Assembly: GCA_964020085.1 (NCBI GenBank)
Contig: OZ026601.1
Span: forward strand, 15,971,030-16,035,029
Direction of reading: 5' to 3'
Source of the DNA: Micromussa lordhowensis
Taxonomy: Eukaryota > Cnidaria > Anthozoa > Scleractinia > Lobophylliidae
DNA length: 64,000 bases
Shown here: positions 10,576 to 21,455 of the stretch, one piece after another
Layout: the number at the start of each line of letters is the position of its first letter
Numbering within the stretch: position 1 is the stretch's first letter
The notes under the pieces: generated by a model
Database searches by the model: none
Told to the model about the DNA's origin: nothing
What the model saw: only the letters and a program-made list of their open reading frames with translations
Program-made: the position numbers and the translations under genes

Positions 10576-11398
10576 AGAAAAGAAAAAGATATTAGTAAAA
10601 CTGTTGGTTTTGCTCGTTACACAAGCTCTGTAGTATGGCGTAACAGAAAGAGTTGTCACTTCGATTTCAATTACTACTATCTCAGAAAGAGTGCACATGT
10701 TCGAAGTAGAAATAGACCATGCTTACAGAAGTTGCCTTTTTGTATTTCCACTCGCCACTGCTTCCCTGAAAGCATTCGCCTTCATCCCCGCTGGCAGGTC
10801 TCTTGAGGTTCCTCGGTAAGTGGAAAAGAAAGCACGATAAATATACACAATCATCAGTAAAGTGAAGTTTTTCATTTTTAGCAGGTTCATCTGGGAAATG
10901 AATATTCAAAAGGTCGCACTTACTTCCTTTCCATCTTTAAAGCAGAAATCTTGCCAAATGTACATCAAAACAGTCAAATCCTCACTTCCACTACGCGTGC
11001 TTATGCTCGTGTTTTCAATATAGAGAAGTCAAAGAAAATGGGCATATATGAATAAAAAATTTGCTCACATCTGACATAAAAGGTGACAAATTACTGTGAA
11101 CAATATCCGAATAACAAATTCCCATTGTCTCGAAAACAAAAAGAATTTGAAAATGATGGTCCTTGGTTTATGCGCTAAAAAAGAAAACAGACATGTTTGA
11201 ACATCAAGTTTGCAAGGAAAAAAAGGTTTGAGAAGTTCACTTTCCTTTTGTGGAGAGAGGACAGCGAGGACCATATTGAAGATGAAGTATATTTCAGCAG
11301 TAAACTTATCGTGACTTTTACAAGTCCGGGAGATTTTTAACCCGAGAACAAAGACACCAAATCGGAAACGGGGCTGAAATGATTCCAGCCCCAGACTT
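10576..11398. other. No gene seen
   Basis: No supported exon or repeat between the HTH ORF and the F-box pseudogene. Confidence 0.5.
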
Positions 11399-12091
11399 GT
11401 GAATGCGCTCTTTGTGTATTGTGAGCACACCCCCATGCCCAAAGACATCACGCCGTTTCAGTTCAATATCAAGTTCAGCATGGATTTTTCCTCGGTGCTT
11501 TGGGTTCATGTGTTTAGCTATCTGGACGAGAAAGATCAAGCTAGCGTGTCAGGAGTGTGTTATGAGTGGTGGAAAATGATTTTTGGAAAGCTCTCAGTTC
11601 TCAGAGAGGTGGAGTGGCAAGAATTAGATATCTCAGGGACATGAAGGTTATATCGTTTCATCCCACTGAAGATGTTCTCGACATTGGAGCGCCTAAATAT
11701 GTCCGAAACAATGATAGCAAATGCTCATTTTCGACAGATGGTACAGGTGGCGAGAAATTTGCAAAGTGTGAATATTGCTAACTGTCCTAGTCTAGACCAA
11801 AGCTGCATTTTTCAAGTCAAGGAAGATTTTGGTCAGCTAAGACATATTGACATCTCCAGAAACGCAAAGTTTACTATTCTTACAGTCGCATGTCTTTGCT
11901 CTTTTGAAAATTTGGAAATCCTCGTAGCGCATTGATATGAGTTCAGCGCAGAAGAGCTACTTTTCCTGGAAAAAACGTTTGAATCCATTTCAAGCGGAAC
12001 ATTGGAACTGGAAACCGACGATGGATACAATGCACTGGATGTGATGGCCACATTTCCTGAAGAGTTGTTCGGAGACGAACTCTTGTTCTAG
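11399..12091 (+). pseudogene. F-box / leucine-rich-repeat protein pseudogene
   Basis: One reading frame runs from ATG at 11399 (or 11435, 11462) to TAG at 12089–12091, interrupted by TGA at 11642–11644 and TGA at 11933–11935. The first part has an F-box-like pattern (SSVLWVHVFSYLDEKDQASV, then WWKMIFG). The rest has LRR-like turns (LERLNMSETMI, LQSVNIANCPSL, LRHIDISRNAKF, LEILVAH). Family members act as substrate adaptors of SCF ubiquitin ligases. The frame never changes; only point nonsense mutations break it. It is intronless, so it may be a processed or relic copy. Stop readthrough is possible but less likely. Confidence 0.7.
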
Positions 12092-13185
12092 ACTTTTCAT
12101 TCTATCTATCCAGTTAGTGCGCGGATCTTACACCAGAGTTTTCTTTTCGAAATAAAAAACGTGCAAGTAAAGAAACATTTCGTGTTTATGAGTAAATCTC
12201 ATCGGCGGCAAGCTGTACTGAAGGTAATCTATTTTCAAGCGAATTTGACATGTGAATAAACGAGAACCAAGCATATGACTAAGCCGAGAGTATAGTGTTA
12301 CCGTGCGCGCCCTGGCTAGGAGCTGAAGTGGTCAGAAAAAATACTTCCCCATTTACAATGGAACTGAAACTTGACAAACTAGTAGTTTTGTTCGTCATTA
12401 AGACACGGCCACTTTTTTTTACTTCGAAAATAGCGTGTTTTGCTGTGAAAACGTGTTTACAAATTCAAATTTTGCGCGCTATTCGCAAATAGCCAATCGA
12501 CAACGCGCATTCGTAATCAATTTTATTAATTATCGCCTTTGACTCCAACGGTAGATTATGCATTACACCCACTGGTTTTTGCCTTTTTCTTGCACGGATC
12601 ATTACTTAAATAGTTAGCTAATTACTCAGCCATGTTCCATAAAAAAGATAACATCCAAATTGGTATAAAAATATATAGCTTCTGTTCTTGAAAGAACAAA
12701 TATTGTTTCAATATATTACAAACCACAACTTGGTCTAAAGGAGGTCTCAGCTGGTTGGACACAGTAACACTTGATGTTGTAAAACGTCTATAGTTCTTAG
12801 CCAATGCTGACATTTTTAGCTTCAGCACTCATAATATGGTATGTAAACCATTTGCTCCACAAAGGCCAAACTATATGAGATACAGTAAGTTCAATACTGA
12901 CAATCAGGACGTGAAGAAATGTTTAAAATCAGTCAAGTTATAATGTTACAATTTATTATTCATGATTGTCATATTCATGATGTTTTATTTTTACCCATAT
13001 TCTCAGAAATGAAACAGTCTTTTCAGTTCCAACTGAAGAACCTGGTAATCTATAGAGTAAAGTCTACAAAGTTGTAGCCAAAATTGCAAAAAGGCTAAGC
13101 TATATGCAGTGTGAATGAGAATACAGAAAATAAAATACATGTAATATGTTGAAAGACTTCAAAGCTGGAAATAAGACTTTTTATT
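12092..13185. other. No gene seen
   Basis: AT-rich spacer between the F-box pseudogene and the 156-bp minisatellite. Nothing supported. Confidence 0.5.
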
Positions 13186-14060
13186 CCCTCAGAAACACCT
13201 GAAGACTCTCACAGAGCAACAATCTACAAAAACTACTGGGGCTCTCTGTTTCTTCAGGAAGGCCAAACATGGTTTACTCAAATTAAGCACTAACCTGTAT
13301 TAAGACAATGACTGTAAATGCCATCATTTCTTTTTTAGTTTCCTCTGAAACACCTGGAGAAAAATATCTCACAGAGTGACAGCCTCAAAAGGCTAAGCTA
13401 CTCTGTTGTTTCAGGAAGTCCAAACATGCTTTACTCAAATTATGCGCTAACCCGAATTAAGGTAATGACTATAAAAGCCATCATTTCTTTTTTGTTCCCT
13501 CTGAAACACCTGGAGAAAAATATCTCACAGAGCGACAGCCTCAAAAGGCTAAGTCTTTCTGTTGTTTCAGGAAGTCCAAACATGATTTACTCAAATTATG
13601 CGCTAACCCGGATTCAGACAATGACTATAAAAGCCATAATTTCTTTTTAGTTTCCTCTGAAACACCTGGAGAAAAATATCTCACAGAGCGACAGCCTTAA
13701 AAGGCTACGCCTCTCTGTTGTTTCAGGAAGGCCAAACATGGTTTACGTAAATTATGCACTAACCCGAATTAAGACAATGACTATAAAATCCATCATTTCT
13801 TTTTGGTTCCCTCTGAAACACCTGGAGAAAAATATCTAGCAGAGCAACAACCTCAAAAGGCTAATTTTTTCACAATCAGTGTCCTTTCTTACACTGAGCC
13901 GCAACAGGCAATCAATGGATCTGTTAATTCAAATGTAAAAAGGGTTTTAAATACTCAGTCTCATTCGATATTTGGTTCCTGATGAAGCACCAGGAGAAAA
14001 TGCTCTTTCTCACAGAGTTGCAGCCTCAAAAAGCCAAGCTCCTCTGTTGCTTCAAGGCCA
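13186..14060. repeat. 156-bp minisatellite, about 5–6 units
   Basis: The marker CACCTGGAGAAAAATATCTC starts at 13351, 13507, 13663 and 13819, exactly 156 bp apart. Diverged outer units are at 13196 and 13988. Central units are very similar, outer ones degenerate, as expected from unequal crossover. Confidence 0.9.
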
Positions 14061-14261
14061 TACTTAACATGCCCAGCAAAGGCCACTGAAAATGCAAATA
14101 GAACTTTGTTAGTTCAAATAATAGGGTTACATTGGTCAGTTACTTGTTCATAATTAACATCCAGGGCTGTCAAATAGGAATATAACATATGACACTTGCT
14201 ACAGCTAAGCTCACTTGATGTTGCATATGTTCAAAGTGCTTTTGAGATATAATGTAAATTT

Positions 14262-15531
14262 TTACATGGTGCCACTGCTTTTAAATGCTTTTACAGCCCT
14301 GAACATCTGTCTGCGGAATTTGTAGACCTTAGAGGAGCCCCATCTGAGGATCTGAAGCATTAACTGTTTTCTTAAAAGTCTCATTTCTGTGTACTTCCAT
14401 CCAAACTGGTACACTGTCCCTGTCACCCCCTTGTAAAGGACGTCTCTTGCTGACAGAATGACTCCTACGCCACAGCTTCCAGTACCCTGACCTGTTCTTG
14501 CACATTCCAGTTGAGACGGCATACCAAAACACTCAAACTGATCAATGGAAGACCAGAAGGTATTGCCAAAGCAAAGGGCACCAGGCCTTAGCTGCTGGAA
14601 AATATCAAGCAGGCTTTTCATGTTGGCTAATACACTGGAATCAGGCTGCTGTTTGTAGCCATCGTCAAACAGCAACTTCCCATTGAGCAGATCAATTACA
14701 ACTAAGCCCCAGTGTGACTCATTCATATGCAGTGGACAAAGAATAAGTTGCAGTTCTTCCTTTCCTGCAATTGCCATTACCTCCTCAAGCTTTCTGTGAA
14801 GGAACTGATGGTCATTCGTCTTCAGCCAAGTGTGGATTTCAGATGGCAGGTAAATTGTACTTGAATTCACCTGTTTCTGGCAGTCTTGATGATAGTACCA
14901 CATGGTGACATCAATGACAAAATTATCCACGAACCTTTCCTCAACAAGAGTAGAGAACGATGCCACATCAAGGGACTTTCGATCGGCTCTCAAGATTGAC
15001 TCACTTGTCCTATGGATCCAAAGCGCTTCTTTAATACAGGATATTTCATCAACACTGAGGCCATCATGATATTCTGTAAGCCATTTTTCTTCACTATGAA
15101 CAGATAACCTAAGTGCCGAGATCTCACAGTATTTACGTAGGACTGCAAGGCCATCCCTCAAATGCTCCTAGATTTCCAATCACAACACCTGTCGGTTGCT
15201 GTGGGGGATGCAGAGCAATCCTGAATGCTTTTTCAGCTTCAATCACCAATCTTTCAGCAGGTCTTTCCTTTACTGACGGGGGATCACTTTCATGGTATGC
15301 ACCAAATAGCACTACAATATTACTACCTTGAGGAGGTACAGCAGCTGGTGGCGGTACAGTGATGATGCTCATGTTCTTTCTGGTCAGTCCTCCAAGGGTT
15401 GCTAGCCATGTATCTAAGTGATTTGATGTTGTCTGGGATTGGGTTGGCAAAGTAAGGTCAACGTGAGCAAGAGATGAAGTACTGGTAGGCATGACCGATG
15501 GACACTGTACCAGTAGAGCTTGATGGAGCTT
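14262..15531 (-). pseudogene. Ulp1-like (C48) cysteine protease exon with one frameshift
   Basis: The minus-strand exon probably starts after a CTGACAG acceptor at 15531 and ends with a stop at 14262. A Ser/Thr/Pro-rich N-terminal part (to about 15165) leads into an Ulp1-type domain. Its triad is visible: His in ESHWGLVVIDL, Asp in LLFDDGY, and Cys in GTGSCGVGVI, with a preceding Gln (TGQGTG). The two halves are in frames that differ by one base near 15163–15170; removing one base there would join GVVIGNL to EHLRDGLAVLRKYC. This is either a single-base lesion in a recent pseudogene or an assembly error. The family removes SUMO or related modifiers; Ulp1 domains also occur in eukaryotic transposon proteins. 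Upstream exons may be those at 17.7–19.7 kb. Confidence 0.72.
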
Positions 15532-17746
15532 CTGTCAGACTGTTACCTCTACTTGAAAGAGAGCTGTTCTGAGACTTGACTGAGGGAGGTCTACCTTGGA
15601 GATCTGAGACAGTCAAAAAAATTATTTTCAGTCATATCTCCATGACCACCACATTCAAATTCTATGACTTTCCAGGACTGGAGAATGATATTGCAAAATT
15701 CATAGCATTCCAGGTTTTCCATAACCTGTAGGAACATGGCTGTAACAACATTTAATTTTACAAGACGATTAAGTTTGTGGGTTCCTTTTTAAATATTGCA
15801 GGCAGTAAAATGAGATCAACTGTTAGAAGAAATACCATGCATGTATTGTTACTAGGACAAATCAAAACAGTATAGTATATCTAATAGATGTAAATGCATG
15901 TACCTGAAGATAAGGATCAGAACAGTTGTTTGTTTACTATAAAGTGTGCTGTGACCTTGAATAATATTCTCTCAACATAATTAAACAAAAATTTGTTTTA
16001 ATTCAGTACACTGAGTAATTACATGTAAAACAAATTAAAAAGATCCAAACACTGGTCCTTTTTTACAGCCTCTTATTTAATTAAGTGGGTTAATTGTGTG
16101 TGGTTTATAAAACAACATTATTATTTGCTGAAGGTGAAGTGAAAATTTTCGAATAATCCCCAGAAAAGTCGAGGGGATTATCCAACAATGTTCACTGAGC
16201 CTGCAGAGAAGAATAATCTTTATTGCTTTAGTATAAGTGATTAGGTGATTATAAGAGTGCCTCTCGACTTCATTTTTGCCCATAGATGTTACGTAACATC
16301 CATGAGTGTAGGGGGCAATCGGATGGCATTCGATCACTCACTCACTCACTCACTCACTCACTCGATTCTGATTAATTTATTCATTAAACCGGATTAAATC
16401 ATTTCTCCTTACCCTCCCCTGCTTAGTATGGTTCTTGTCCTAGGCACTTCGTAGGATAGGTTCAGCAGGTTTTAGCGGGGTACTAGAAAGACGAATTTTA
16501 TGTCCGACAACATGGAGTTCATACATATGGCGGCTAACGCGGCACAAAGATGGTTTTTGGTTCAACTCGTGGAGTTGTAAAATTGAAATTTGTCAAGCTA
16601 AGCAGCAGTAGCTGTAACAAATGGACATGGAAAGACAAGAAGCATAGCGCTCGTCAAAAACCCATATGTAAATTTATATTAAAAAGTCAAGGTGTTTTTC
16701 ATTAGATGTAAACAAAATTCTCCGATTACAAGTCACACTAAACTCACGCTATTCAAAGAATGTAATCAGATACTCTTTTTTTCGTATATTTGCTGAAGGG
16801 CAGGAGAGTCGCGTTTCGCAGACAATGTAAGTAACCGCGTTTTTTTAACTGCGTTTTTTTAAAGCGCGGTTTTCAACCGCATACTGCGGTTCTTGTTCTT
16901 CCTGATTCATGATTTTACCACACAACTCTACGTGATTTTGAGACACAAGTTCTCCGAATAGTTACAGTGGTCTATCAAGAGTGCCTTAGCCATGCAACTG
17001 ATGCAATACGGAGCCTTGATTTAGCCATTCGCGATTTTGCTTCCTACAAACACTGTTTTTAATGTAAGAACAGGTCCTTACTTTCTTATTTTCGGAATTC
17101 GGGAAAACGAAATTTTTTTATCCGTGAACCGTGATCCTCTGTAGAGGAGAGACTTCCCTGTACGACCCTCTTGATATCTAAAGCTTTTAATCGGACATTG
17201 TAAACAGACCACGAGAAGATGGTAAATTGTTTTTTGTTAGATTATTTTTTATCAGTGCTGGTCTGATGAGCTGCTTGGCACATATGTAGACTTTGACTTC
17301 CACCGTCTGAGTTTCTATTTGCAGAAAGAGTGCTTGTGCTAAACGTTTCCCATGAAAGTCTCTTGATTTTCATGCAAATGACCGTGCAGGTGGCATATAT
17401 TTTCATACCAATAGTTTCGCTCAAAGACTTGTTTTGCCACAGGGGCAAAAGTAAACTTGGCATTGGGCTATTCATCCATGAGCTGCTCAGAGAGTGTTTG
17501 ATCTTTCCTTTACCTTGTTTCCTCTTTAAAAACAACAGGAAGTCACACATGGCCATTTTCAAAATTAGTGTTTCGGTATTATAATCACCTAGTGCGAAGT
17601 GGTTATAGTGAGATATTACATATAATTTGTGACTAACCAGAGTGCACACGTCTATAATCACCTGGGCAAAATTATTATACTAAATATTGTTAATAGAGTT
17701 ATGGTGGAGCAAGAAAGTCTCAATATAATATTGTACCATCACTTAC
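15532..17746. other. Possible intron or spacer with a TCAC microsatellite
   Basis: No exon is supported. A short (TCAC)n tract lies at about 16332–16362. Candidate open frames near 16.1 and 17.3 kb show no conserved motif or splice support. Confidence 0.5.
16332..16362. repeat. (TCAC)n microsatellite
   Basis: About seven to eight perfect tetranucleotide units. Confidence 0.9.
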
Positions 17747-19689
17747 AAGACTGTGTAACGCCTCCTTGGTCATGGTTGGTTGCCCTGGAATAAAAAAAAG
17801 CTCGGTGAACCTTATCTGATGCTTCGAAGCCCTGATTAGAATACTTTGCAAATGACCGATGGAGTCGAAACAACATGGCAGAGTGGTTGATGGTCAAGTG
17901 GCCATAATCACCAGAACCCAGAGTGACTCCAAACAAATGACAAAGAAGAAAACCCCAAAGTTTGCACTGGAAAAGTAAATTACATGTCTTGTGAGGAGAT
18001 CAGTAACATTAATGCATTAATCACTGCCTCTAAATATTCCCAAGCTTAAGCTTGGTTGTTGAAAAGATAATTATAAATTTTACTTTAACATCAAAAATGT
18101 CAATCTCTTCATCTTGACTATCCTCAAATTCACTGCCTCTCACTGTTTGGCAATTTCATTCCACCCTTTGAAGGCCTACAAATCAGGTAAGGATACATTT
18201 AATGTATACATTATTTGTATATTTAGTGTCCACAAAAAATAGAGTGTATAGTCTAGTCTAGTCTAGTCCATTGTTAGCCAAGGGAAAAAATAAAAAGTAA
18301 ACACTTAAAGTTAACCGTCTGAGATATTGTTTGAAGTACCTACTTATCTTATTTTTTACTACATGAACCTTACGTGCACTGAAAAAATAATAAAATCAAA
18401 GCATATACATTATGTACATGTAGCTGACAGAGATTTTGTGCAATACAACATGTAATTCACATAGACATTCCAGGAACTGCTTGAGATCTCAACAACCTCA
18501 AATAATATTTAAGTTAAACATAATTCAGACACAGCTAGTGTCTGTATCATTCCAAATACTTCAATCACATAGTTCATAGTAAGTTAGGAGTTCCAGTATA
18601 TGAACACTTTGATCTAATATTTCAGCTGTGTAGTTACTGTACTGGCTCACAATAATTATAATAAAATAAAGCTGCTGGTAAACGCCACAAGGACCTGGGC
18701 AGGTAGCTACTTTTAATTTACCTATTTCAACTGATTGCCCAGACATGGACAGAAACAAATTTGCACTACTTGTGACAATAATCACCGCAGCTTTTCAAAG
18801 TCTGAGAGTAGCAGGGTTAACATTAGCCAGCTATCGCAACATTTTATAATATCACATAACAGAAAATAAAACAGTCCAAACTAAAAATACTCTCTGATCC
18901 TATTTGTTCAAATGATCACCCTTAACACCATCCAAACTGACTTCCTGCTGGTATTTGCCAAAGTCTCTCTTGAACTTTCCACTTTGTAGGATGTCCTCCA
19001 CATACTATTACACAAATATTCAAATTGTATAAAGTTCAAATTTTAAAGGGAAAGTTTATTATCCATGTAATTGGTATCGATTTAAAAAATACTTGAACCA
19101 AAACTTTTCAATGGAAGGAAAAGTCTGTGGTTTACCAATCTTTTCACTCTTTTAAGTCAATGGATGTAGATCCCTTATCCTGCAATTTACCTAAACTTCT
19201 GATTCTAGATAAGATTACATTCAAAATGGCCACAAAGAGGGATGACTTCCATTCTGCATCCTTTCGGACTAAGCCATGTAAACAGTTTTAAGAATTTTGA
19301 ATAGCAGAAGATAAAAATTGTTTTGCCTGGACAGTTTTGGAGTCCTATCAAAGCTTGTGGGAATGTGTTAGAGTCATAAATTTGTAAACCCTTCCAAATA
19401 ATATAGAATTAAATTGTAATTATTTATTTGTCAGCATACATGTAGCAATGTAGTAACACTGACTGGATATTTGCTGCTGGACGACATAAAATTTTGTAAG
19501 GTGCAGTACTCATGTATGGTTGTTATGACAATTACTTTCTGTGTTTCATTTGTGTTTGTCACATAGCCTAGGACGACATCCTTGGAGGCACCATCCACCT
19601 CTTTGTAATAAGCCTCAACTTTGTCTTTTGGAAGTGACTTTTTGATGATCATGTCAATGTTCTCGAGAATGCTTCTCTCTGTGTTTCCT
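17747..19689 (-). CDS. Candidate multi-exon gene of unknown function
   Basis: Splice-consistent minus-strand coding pieces: exon 19434–19689 (acceptor GCAG; KKSLPKDKVEAYYKEVDGA, GYVTNTNETQKVIVITT); exon near 18930–19006 (YVEDILQSGKFKRDFGKYQQ); a short exon 18144–18175 (AFKGWNEIAK); and exon 17747–17966 (acceptor CCAG, donor GTAAGT; SGDYGHLTINHSAMLFRLHR, then KYSNQGFEASDKVHRAFF). The last block has a GFE–x–x–H/D–K spacing like the final acidic motif of some eukaryotic transposases, so this could be a transposase-like gene that continues into the Ulp1-like exon at 15.5 kb. Exon phases could not all be joined, so the model is incomplete. Confidence 0.4.
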
Positions 19690-20102
19690 GCAATTGCATT
19701 TTAACAAAATCAAAAAAGGGAGTCTTTGTGAAATCTCGTGGATCGAAGCTAGGAACGTGTTTGAATACCGAGAATAATTAGACATCACGTCTTTTGTACA
19801 CGCTCGACGCACTTAGCTAACTTATTTAAACTGTAAAATCATTATTACTAGGAAAATAAAGTCTTTAAAACCTTTAAAACTCGCCGGAGTCCGATATATA
19901 TTTCGATCAACGATCCTCTTCAGTCGTCCCCCATTAAAAATAAGTCTATCATTCATGTAAGAGACATTGATATCAACATGGCTATACAAGCTACACCGCT
20001 TGGAATGAGATATAAGGACGGTAAAAAGCATGTAGATGAGAGATCTGTCGCTGAGGATGAAGGAATCAGTGATGACGAAAGAACAATGATGTTGATAAAG
20101 TT
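19690..20102. other. Repeat-derived sequence replacing the 3' end of the Ty3 copy
   Basis: Retrotransposon similarity stops near 20103. The block 19850–20102 looks like a separate dispersed repeat. On the minus strand it contains CTGAAGA, a GATC–GTT–GATC stem-loop and GAAA (19900–19923), an order that recalls a hammerhead-ribozyme core. No LTR is seen here. Confidence 0.4.
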
Positions 20103-21005
20103 CTTGAACTACCATCTCTGAGGGGATTGGAGATGCATTTAGGAGGTGGTTTGGAGTCGGCAGGGTAGTTCTTCTTCTTCGACAAAGCATGCGCTGTGCG
20201 GGTGAGGATGTGTGTCCCTGAGGTGGGGTGTTCCTGTAATTAAGTAGTGCGTTTTGGAGGTCAGCAGATTTCTTTATCATCGATTTGGACACTTTGACAG
20301 CGGCTTCGGCTCTGCCATTGCCTTGCGGGTGGTACGGTGAAGAGGTAGTGTGTTTGAATCCGTACTGGGTGATGAAATCTTCATATTCTTTGCAGGCAAA
20401 TTGTGGACCATTGTCCGTATGGCATATCTGTGGTATGCCAAAGCGGGCGAAGTGGGCCTTGGTCTTGCTGATGACTGTGGCTGCGAGTGTATCCTGAAGT
20501 TCATCGATTTCTATCCAATCCGAGAAGTGGCAGACAGTTATCAGGTAATCCTTCTTCTCATGGGTACAGATGTCTTGGCTCACTATTTGCCATGGTTGTG
20601 TTGGAATTGGCAAGGATTTCATAGGTTCTTTCGTTAGAGTTTTACTGTATTGGGCGCATACAGTGCAGGTGTCACACATGTCTGATATTGCTTGCCTCAT
20701 GCCGGGCCAAAAGAGTACTTCTCGAGCCATGCGGATGTTTGATTCTGCCCCGAAGTGGTTCGCATGTATTTTGTGAAGCATTGTTGACTGCATGGCTTGT
20801 GGGACAAGGACTTGTTGACCCTTGTAAATTAGCCCTTTGTGTGTGGCTAGTTCCTCTCTAAAGCTCCAGTATGGGCGGAGGTTGGAGGCCAGGTGCTGCT
20901 TATCGTCGGGCCAGCCATATCTGATGGTTTGTTGCAGGTCAGTAAGGGTTGGATCCTTTTGGGTTTCGGCCATGAGGAGTTGTTCCGTGACATCTGTGAG
21001 TATGG
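20103..21005 (-). pseudogene. Ty3/gypsy integrase half (left fragment of the interrupted element)
   Basis: Minus-strand coding for the integrase of a Ty3/gypsy element. It has an HHCC finger (HKIHANHFGAES, then MCDTCTVCAQY) and catalytic core (YLITVCHFSDW, HTDNGPQFACKEY, GNGRAEAAVKVSK). The N-terminal side continues directly into the right-hand fragment beginning at 52286: the residues across the break (LTDVTEQLL, MAETQKDPTLTD) are contiguous in the shared 89-bp duplication. The 3' end is lost near 20103, where the frame runs into unrelated sequence. Confidence 0.9.
20917..21005. repeat. Target duplication, left copy (85–89 bp)
   Basis: Begins ATATCTGATGGTTTG and ends GTGAGTATGG. Identical to 52286–52374 except one base (A at 21002, C at 52371). 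Directly abuts the left TIR at 21006. Confidence 0.92.
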
Positions 21006-21335
21006 CGCGCCATTTGTAGCAAAATTACTTTATGACACATTACGACTCATTACGACTCGTCATATGTCGAAATGACATGAAACAGGTCGAAATAGGTCGA
21101 AATAAGTAATGTGATATCATCATGGCATGTAATTACATCTCGAAATAAGATGGTTGTCATGGCTATACCATGTAATGCGAAGCTCGTAATGACGTGTACC
21201 ATGTAATGCGAAGCGGGAAATGACGTTCGAAACCCTTGGTAACTACCTGTTGTCAAGGACTGAAACTGTCTCTTTATACGAAGACTATATAACCCAGCTT
21301 CTCTCGGCTTGATATCGTTCCGCCATATTTTGGTC
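21006..21335 (+). repeat. Left terminal inverted repeat
   Basis: Matches the reverse complement of the right end from CGCGCCATTTGTAGCAAAAT inward. Near-perfect for the first 80 bases, then a 12-bp indel, then about 85–90% identity, fading after the CTCTCGGCT / GTTCCGCCA blocks. Contains repeated GTCGAAATA and TTACGACTC words. Confidence 0.93.
21285..21292 (+). promoter_or_regulatory. Candidate TATA box in the left TIR
   Basis: CTATATAA lies about 170 bp upstream of the integrase ATG. The matching place in the right TIR reads CCTATTTA, so only the left copy keeps the motif. Position fits a promoter for the integrase gene; not proven. Confidence 0.4.
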
Positions 21336-21455
21336 TTCGATTTTAGCTGCTGCCAAGGAAGTCGCTTTTCGTGGCGATATCATCATTTTAAACTGCTTTT
21401 TCTTGTCTCGTTGAGGGTCACCAACACATCTTGCGCCTTTTAAGTTTGTGGTTCA

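Noticed and set aside
13186..14060. CRISPR-like array
   Set aside because: Units are 156-bp head-to-tail repeats without unique spacers, in a eukaryotic genome.
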